NCBI GenBank assembly: GCA_026398835.1
Contig: JAPLSD010000321.1
Coordinates: 1 to 10,177 of the forward strand
Source of the DNA: Pseudomonas sp.
GTDB taxonomy: Bacteria > Pseudomonadota > Gammaproteobacteria > Pseudomonadales > Pseudomonadaceae
Direction of reading: 5' to 3'
DNA: 10,177 nucleotides
Shown here: positions 6,529 to 10,177 of the stretch, in pieces
Layout: every line of letters starts with the position of its first letter
Numbering within the stretch: the stretch's first letter is position 1
The notes under the pieces: generated by a model
Databases searched by the model: none
What the model saw: only the letters and a program-made list of their open reading frames with translations
What the model was told of the DNA's origin: nothing
Translations under genes and position numbers: made by a program

Positions 6529-7287
6529 TTACACAAACACGATCTCGTACGGCAGTCGCATGCGCTCCAGAATAACTCGCGGCAGCATCGGCGCGATACC
6601 GATGGCGGGTTCGCCGTCGAGTTGGCTGGCATAGGCATGGGTCGCATGGCTTTTACGGGCCACAGTCCAGGTATCCAGGCGAATCTTGCGCGCCCGTTGC
6701 CAGGGAATCTGCCCTTGCTCGCGGACCGGCCAGTGCCAGGCCCAGACCGGTATTTCATAAAGTTGCGCGTCGACCATCGCCGCGGCCTTGGCGCTGGCCC
6801 GGCCAACGGTGTCATGGTCGACATCGCCGTCTTCACGCCAGGTGCTGAAGACCACGTCGCCGGGGCGCAAATAGCGTGCAATGAACTGGGTCAGTTGGTC
6901 TTCGCGTTCGGCGAGTGCATTGTCGGTGAAGCCGCCGCGGATCCACTTCAGACTGTGCATCGGCAGCCCCAGGCGCCGGAGGGCTTCGACGCTTTCCTGT
7001 GGGCGAAATACACTCAGGCGCTTGGCCGACCACAGGTTCGAACCCGGATGGCTGGCACTGCCGTCGGTAATCGAGATCAGTTGCAAGGGATGGCCAAGAG
7101 TGGCCAATAACTGCAGTAGACCGCCGCAGGTCACGACCTCGTCGCCGGGGTGAGGGGCTATCACAATCGCGCGAGCACCTGGCGGGACCAACGTACTGGT
7201 GCTGATGACCGGGATGTTTTCCAGCTGCAGCGCACTATTCCAGATCTGTGCAGGGTGAGTGTTTTCGGGGAGGGAAACAGATTTCAT
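6529..7287 (-). CDS. PIG-L/LmbE-family deacetylase-like protein with an altered HPGDE motif
   Basis: A 252-residue protein of the PIG-L fold, a family of zinc-dependent enzymes that remove acetyl groups from N-acetylglucosamine conjugates (GlcNAc-PI, GlcNAc-inositol of mycothiol, bacillithiol precursor, antibiotic intermediates). Family marks: IVIAPHPGDEVVTCGG at about 41-56, SITDGSASHP (about 72-81), a later RRLGLP, and DGDVDHDTVGRAS with His158, the probable third zinc ligand. His46 and Asp49 match the first two zinc ligands, but the residue between Pro47 and Asp49 is Gly48 rather than the Asp that acts as general base in MshB-type enzymes. Activity may therefore be reduced, altered or lost. 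No signal peptide is seen, so it is probably cytosolic. The longest frame begins with GTG 7296, almost touching AAGGA (7302-7298); ATG 7287 with a 10-base spacer is preferred. The EEP gene follows 95 bases downstream. Substrate unknown. Confidence 0.88.
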   Translation of the reverse strand: MKSVSLPENTHPAQIWNSALQLENIPVISTSTLVPPGARAIVIAPHPGDEVVTCGGLLQLLATLGHPLQLISITDGSASHPGSNLWSAKRLSVFRPQESVEALRRLGLPMHSLKWIRGGFTDNALAEREDQLTQFIARYLRPGDVVFSTWREDGDVDHDTVGRASAKAAAMVDAQLYEIPVWAWHWPVREQGQIPWQRARKIRLDTWTVARKSHATHAYASQLDGEPAIGIAPMLPRVILERMRLPYEIVFV

Positions 7288-7417
7288 CAGTGTCACATCC
7301 TTGTTTTGGCATGGCCGCCAGAGTTGAACAATGGCTTGAGGTCAATCCTCTTCACGCCGGTGCTTGACGTATTGATCGAGAGGTTTGCTGGCTTTCCGAA
7401 CCCTGGATTGCCGCGAG

Positions 7418-7438
7418 CTGAGTATTGCTCATACTCAG
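7418..7438. promoter_or_regulatory. Perfect inverted repeat upstream of the PIG-L gene, possible operator
   Basis: CTGAGTAT, 5 bases, ATACTCAG. The arms are perfectly complementary and the element is rather AT-rich, more like a protein-binding operator than a terminator, since no T-run follows on either strand. It lies about 130 bases before the PIG-L start. The right arm on the - strand includes CAATACT, close to an RpoS -10 (CTATACT), but no supporting -35 was found. The symmetry is seen directly; regulatory function is inference. Confidence 0.45.
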
Positions 7439-7505
7439 GTTTGCGTCGCCCTTGTATGAAGAATCGGTGGTGTTTTTTTATACGAAGAGGATCAGCGTCT
7501 GCAGA

Positions 7506-7532
7506 AAATCACCCAAATCACCCAAATCACCC
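7506..7532. repeat. Three tandem copies of a 9-base repeat just after glgX
   Basis: AAATCACCC occurs three times without mismatch at 7506-7514, 7515-7523 and 7524-7532 (GGGTGATTT on the - strand). The array begins 38 bases beyond the glgX stop codon in the direction of transcription. It does not form a hairpin by itself. Role unknown; possibly iterons for a DNA-binding protein or a slippage-prone tract. Confidence 0.85.
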
Positions 7533-7570
7533 TGTCCTGATGCCGGTAAGTCAAGGCGCTCCCACAGATT

Positions 7571-9730
7571 TCACTCCTCTTCTTCGTGTTGCAGTTCAAA
7601 CAGCAGTAGCGAACGCCCGGTCACCGAATACTCGTAGTTGAAATCGAAGCGCTCCTGGCCACGAACCGAGGGTTGGTTGGTGTCTATCATGCAGGTCCAG
7701 GAACCACCGTCAGGCACTTCAGGGAGCAGGAAATTGACCACGTCGTGATGGGCGTTGACCACCAGCAACAGCGTCGCAACCGCACCGGGGCGGCGGATAC
7801 CGGTCTCCTGAGCGCGGCCATCGAGTAACATCCCCAGGCAACGGCCGTGGCTGTCTTTCCATTGTTCGGTGGTCATCTCAGTGCCGTCCGGCGCCAGCCA
7901 GGTGACGTCTTTGACGCCAATGTCCTCGTTGTAATTGCCCACCAGAAAGCGTCCGCGGCGCAGGATCGGATAGGCCAGCCGCAGCTTGATCAGGCGTTTG
8001 ACGAACTTGAGCAGCGACTTGCCGTCTTCGTCCAGGTCCCAATTGACCCAGCCGATCTCGCTGTCCTGGCAATAGGCGTTGTTGTTGCCATGCTGGGTGC
8101 GGGCGAACTCGTCCCCGGCCACCAGCATCGGTGTACCCTGGGCCAGCAGTAAGGTGGCAAAGAAGTTGCGCATCTGGCGCGCGCGCAGGGCGTTGATTTC
8201 GGGATCGTCAGTCGGGCCCTCGACACCGTGATTCCAGGACAGGTTGTGGTTGCTACCGTCCTGATTGTCCTCGTCGTTGGCCTCGTTGTGTTTGTCGTTG
8301 TACGACACCAGGTCGTGCAAGGTGAAACCGTCGTGGGCGGTGATGAAATTGACCGATGAATAAGGCCGGCGACCGCGCTGATTGAACATCTCGCCAGAGG
8401 CTGTCATGCGTCCGGCGAAATCGGCGAGCTGACCATCGTCGCCTTTCCAGAAGGCGCGCACAGTGTCACGAAACTTGTCGTTCCATTCGACCCAGCCCGG
8501 CGGGAAACCACCGACCTGATAACCACCGGGACCGATGTCCCAGGGCTCGGCGATCATTTTTACCTGACGCAGGACCGGGTCCTGGCGGCAAGCCACGAGG
8601 AAGCTGTGGCGTTCGTCGAAGCCGTCGTGATAGCGCCCGAGGATGGTCGCCAGGTCGAAACGGAAACCATCCACATGCATTTCCGTGGCCCAGTAGCGCA
8701 ATGAATCGGTGACCATTTGCAGCACGCAGGGGTGACTCAAATCCAGGGTGTTCCCGGTTCCGGAATCATTGATGTAGAAGCGTTTGTTGTCTGGCATTAA
8801 GCGGTAGTAAGACGCGTTGTCTATGCCGCGCATGGACAGGGTCGGACCTTGCTCGTTGCCTTCGGCGGTGTGGTTATAGACCACGTCGAGAATCACCTCC
8901 AGGTTGGCTTCGTGCAGGTGTGCGACCATCTCCTTGAGTTCGGCGATCTTGCCGCTGGCCAGGTAACGCGGGTCGGGGGCGAAGAAGGCGATGCTGTTGT
9001 AGCCCCAGTAGTTGGTCATGCCCTTGTGCAGCAGATGCTGATCATTGACGAAAGCGTGAATCGGCAGTAACTCGATTGACGACACGCCGAGTTTGCGGAT
9101 GTGTTCCATCACGTCATCGACCATCAACCCGGCGAAGGTGCCACGCACATTCTCGGGGACGGAGGGATGACTCATGGTTATGCCGCGCACGTGAGTCTCA
9201 TAAATGATCGTTCGGTCCCACGGCACACTGACGCGATGATCGTGACCCCAGGTGTGCGCCGGGTCGATCACTTTGCACTTGGGCACGAACGGCGCGCTGT
9301 CACGCTCGTCGAAACTCAGGTCGGCATCAGGATGGCCGATGGTGTAGCCGAACAACGCCTCGGACCATTTCAACTTGCCCAGCAGTTGCTTGGCGTAGGG
9401 GTCGATCAGCAGCTTGTTGTGGTTGAAGCGGTGACCGTTTTCCGGGTCATAAGCACCATAGACCCGATAGCCGTAAATCAGCCCGGGATGAGCATCGGGC
9501 AGATAGCCGTGGAAGATTTCGTCGGTGTATTCCGGCAGCTCGATGCGTTCGAGTTCTACTTCGCCGGCGTCGTCGAACAGGCACAGTTCGACCTTGGTCG
9601 CGTGAGCCGAGAACAGAGCAAAATTGACCCCCAGGCCATCCCAGGTAGCGCCCAACGGAAAGGGCAAACCTTCACGGATGCGTGAAGCCTCAATGTGAGG
9701 CTCGGGCGTGGCTTTTTTTTGTGTGGTCAT
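7571..9730 (-). CDS. glgX: Glycogen debranching enzyme GlgX (isoamylase-type, GH13)
   Basis: GlgX hydrolyses alpha-1,6 branch links in glycogen-like glucan, releasing linear maltodextrins that MalQ, TreY and TreZ can process toward trehalose. The 719-residue protein has a CBM48-like N-terminal domain (about 20-130; LPFPLGATWDGLGVNFALF) and a GH13 barrel: LDVVYNHT with Asp282 (region I), GFRFDL with nucleophile Asp359 (II), MIAEPWD with acid/base Glu395 (III), and TAHDGF with His466-Asp467 (IV). A C-terminal beta domain ends in an acidic tail, QHEEEE. It is somewhat longer than E. coli GlgX (about 657 residues). The start ATG 9730 has AGGAG (9740-9736) 5 bases upstream. Codons 4-6 contain a run of eight A. 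It follows the DUF2934 gene by 120 bases and is probably in the same operon; treY, malQ, treZ and glgA would be expected beyond the right edge. Catalytic residues are complete, so it should be active. Confidence 0.97.
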   Translation of the reverse strand: MTTQKKATPEPHIEASRIREGLPFPLGATWDGLGVNFALFSAHATKVELCLFDDAGEVELERIELPEYTDEIFHGYLPDAHPGLIYGYRVYGAYDPENGHRFNHNKLLIDPYAKQLLGKLKWSEALFGYTIGHPDADLSFDERDSAPFVPKCKVIDPAHTWGHDHRVSVPWDRTIIYETHVRGITMSHPSVPENVRGTFAGLMVDDVMEHIRKLGVSSIELLPIHAFVNDQHLLHKGMTNYWGYNSIAFFAPDPRYLASGKIAELKEMVAHLHEANLEVILDVVYNHTAEGNEQGPTLSMRGIDNASYYRLMPDNKRFYINDSGTGNTLDLSHPCVLQMVTDSLRYWATEMHVDGFRFDLATILGRYHDGFDERHSFLVACRQDPVLRQVKMIAEPWDIGPGGYQVGGFPPGWVEWNDKFRDTVRAFWKGDDGQLADFAGRMTASGEMFNQRGRRPYSSVNFITAHDGFTLHDLVSYNDKHNEANDEDNQDGSNHNLSWNHGVEGPTDDPEINALRARQMRNFFATLLLAQGTPMLVAGDEFARTQHGNNNAYCQDSEIGWVNWDLDEDGKSLLKFVKRLIKLRLAYPILRRGRFLVGNYNEDIGVKDVTWLAPDGTEMTTEQWKDSHGRCLGMLLDGRAQETGIRRPGAVATLLLVVNAHHDVVNFLLPEVPDGGSWTCMIDTNQPSVRGQERFDFNYEYSVTGRSLLLFELQHEEEE

Positions 9731-9793
9731 AAGTGCTCCTGCAAATGAATTCGATGTTCAGGTCTGACGTTTTTTCTGGATGAACAAGCCTCC

Positions 9794-9815
9794 TGTGGCG
9801 AGCGCTCTCGCCACA
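9794..9815. repeat. Short REP-like palindrome between the DUF2934 gene and glgX
   Basis: TGTGGCGAG, CGCT, CTCGCCACA: a perfect 9-pair stem with a 4-base loop, sharing its outer nine bases with the palindrome at 1362-1391. Read on the - strand (the direction of the operon), it is preceded, not followed, by a T-run, so it is not a standard terminator. It may shield the upstream message from 3' exonucleases or attenuate glgX. The hairpin is seen directly; the role is inference. Confidence 0.7.
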
Positions 9816-9850
9816 CAAAAAATGCACGCACTGGATCGGCTGCTATGTCG

Positions 9851-10141
9851 TCAACTGGCCGGTGGTTTACGCGGCGCTCGCGGTTTTTTCGCGGTGGCTT
9901 TTTTTTCACCCGGCGGCACCACTACCGGTGCGGCAGCGGCCGGTTTGGCTTGGGCTTTGGGTGTGGCTTTTGGCGCGGCTTTGGTCGTACTGGTTTTTGA
10001 CGACTTGGTCGGAGTCAGGGCTTCGGCCTCTGCCAGTTTGCGCGCCATCTCCCAATGGCGGGCTTCCTGACCTTCGGGCTTACCTTCGGACTCCCAGATT
10101 TGATAGGCAAATTCACGGACGCGTTTTTCATCGGTACTCAT
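9851..10141 (-). CDS. DUF2934 protein with a Lys/Ala/Pro-rich tail
   Basis: A 96-residue protein in two parts. Residues about 4-42 (VREFAYQIWESEGKPEGQEARHWEMARKL contains the core) match the DUF2934 pattern: AY.IWE..G.P.G....HW..A. Residues about 45-96 are a low-complexity basic tail rich in Lys, Ala, Pro and Thr, like histone H1-type tails (KKPRAPRKPP near the end), suggesting nucleic-acid or polyanion binding. No signal peptide or membrane segment. AGGAG (10153-10149) lies 7 bases before ATG 10141. DUF2934 has no established biochemical role. Its position directly before glgX is, from memory, typical of Pseudomonas trehalose/glycogen operons (PA2161-PA2160 in P. aeruginosa), so a link to glucan/trehalose metabolism or osmotic stress is inferred. 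The tail contains a run of eight A in frame. Confidence 0.88.
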   Translation of the reverse strand: MSTDEKRVREFAYQIWESEGKPEGQEARHWEMARKLAEAEALTPTKSSKTSTTKAAPKATPKAQAKPAAAAPVVVPPGEKKATAKKPRAPRKPPAS

Positions 10142-10177
10142 CGCAATGCTCCTGAGCTGAACTCAAGTTTGGATAAA

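Larger units (their letters stand above)
7288..7570. other. Intergenic region between glgX and the PIG-L gene
   Basis: 283 bases with no credible gene. From the glgX side it holds three copies of a 9-base repeat (7506-7532), a T7 run at about 7473-7479 (+ strand), an inverted repeat with 8-base arms (7418-7438), and probably the promoter of the PIG-L/EEP pair, for which no strong -35/-10 pair could be picked. GCTCCCACAG at about 7558-7567 resembles half of a common Pseudomonas REP, but the other arm is missing. No stem plus T-run terminator for glgX is obvious. Confidence 0.55.

Noticed and set aside
6459..6881. 140-codon - strand frame overlapping the 3' part of the PIG-L gene
   Set aside because: It is the +1 shadow of the PIG-L frame; the PIG-L frame carries the conserved family motifs throughout, with no sign of a frameshift between the two.
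7558..7567. GCTCCCACAG, resembling one arm of a common Pseudomonas REP
   Set aside because: No complementary arm was found nearby, so it is at most a remnant.
7150..7641. 163-codon + strand frame spanning the glgX/PIG-L gap, with a NHPNHPNHP motif
   Set aside because: It overlaps both flanking genes in antisense, and the repeated motif is simply the 9-base DNA repeat translated. No ribosome site or recognisable domain.
9101..9685. 194-codon open frame on the + strand opposite glgX
   Set aside because: Antisense shadow of the GlgX N-terminal half; no domain or good ribosome site, and the opposite strand carries an intact catalytic protein.

Overview
The window looks like chromosomal DNA from a Pseudomonas of the fluorescens type. 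It has moderately high GC, GlgB and GlgX proteins of gammaproteobacterial type, a DUF2934 gene directly before glgX, and short TGTGGCGAG...CTCGCCACA palindromes of the kind scattered through fluorescent Pseudomonas genomes. No database search was possible, so the genus is inferred.

Layout: glgB enters from the left edge on the + strand and ends at 1335. Every other gene is on the - strand. From right to left these are a DUF2934 protein (10141-9851), glgX (9730-7571), a PIG-L/LmbE-type deacetylase (7287-6529), an endonuclease/exonuclease/phosphatase (EEP) protein related to YbhP (6433-5633), a large autotransporter (5361-2803), and a second, passenger-less autotransporter-type barrel protein (2467-1409). 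The last converges on glgB across a REP-like palindrome. No tRNA, rRNA, CRISPR, transposase or phage gene was seen.

The two ends belong to the alpha-glucan/trehalose system: GlgB makes alpha-1,6 branches and GlgX removes them. In Pseudomonas such genes usually sit in two facing operons (glgE-treS-glgB, and glgA-treZ-malQ-treY-DUF2934-glgX) used in osmotic and desiccation tolerance; most of both would lie outside this window. The middle, about 6.2 kb from 1336 to 7570, has no evident role in glucan metabolism and looks like a variable cassette between the facing operons.

Most notable in the cassette: (i) a tandem pair of homologous autotransporter translocators, one with a Gly/Asp-rich repeat passenger and Pro-rich linker, the other with its signal peptide joined almost directly to the translocator; (ii) a good match to an AlgU/sigma-E promoter before the passenger-less copy, with its -10 inside a perfect 12-bp palindrome; (iii) a PIG-L protein whose usual HPDDE motif reads HPGDE, losing the residue that serves as general base in characterised relatives; (iv) an 8-bp-arm inverted repeat upstream of the PIG-L gene and three perfect copies of a 9-bp repeat just after glgX.

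Several longest-ORF starts were moved inward because the Shine-Dalgarno sequence fits a later start: 5361 for the large autotransporter, 6433 for the EEP protein and 7287 for the PIG-L protein.
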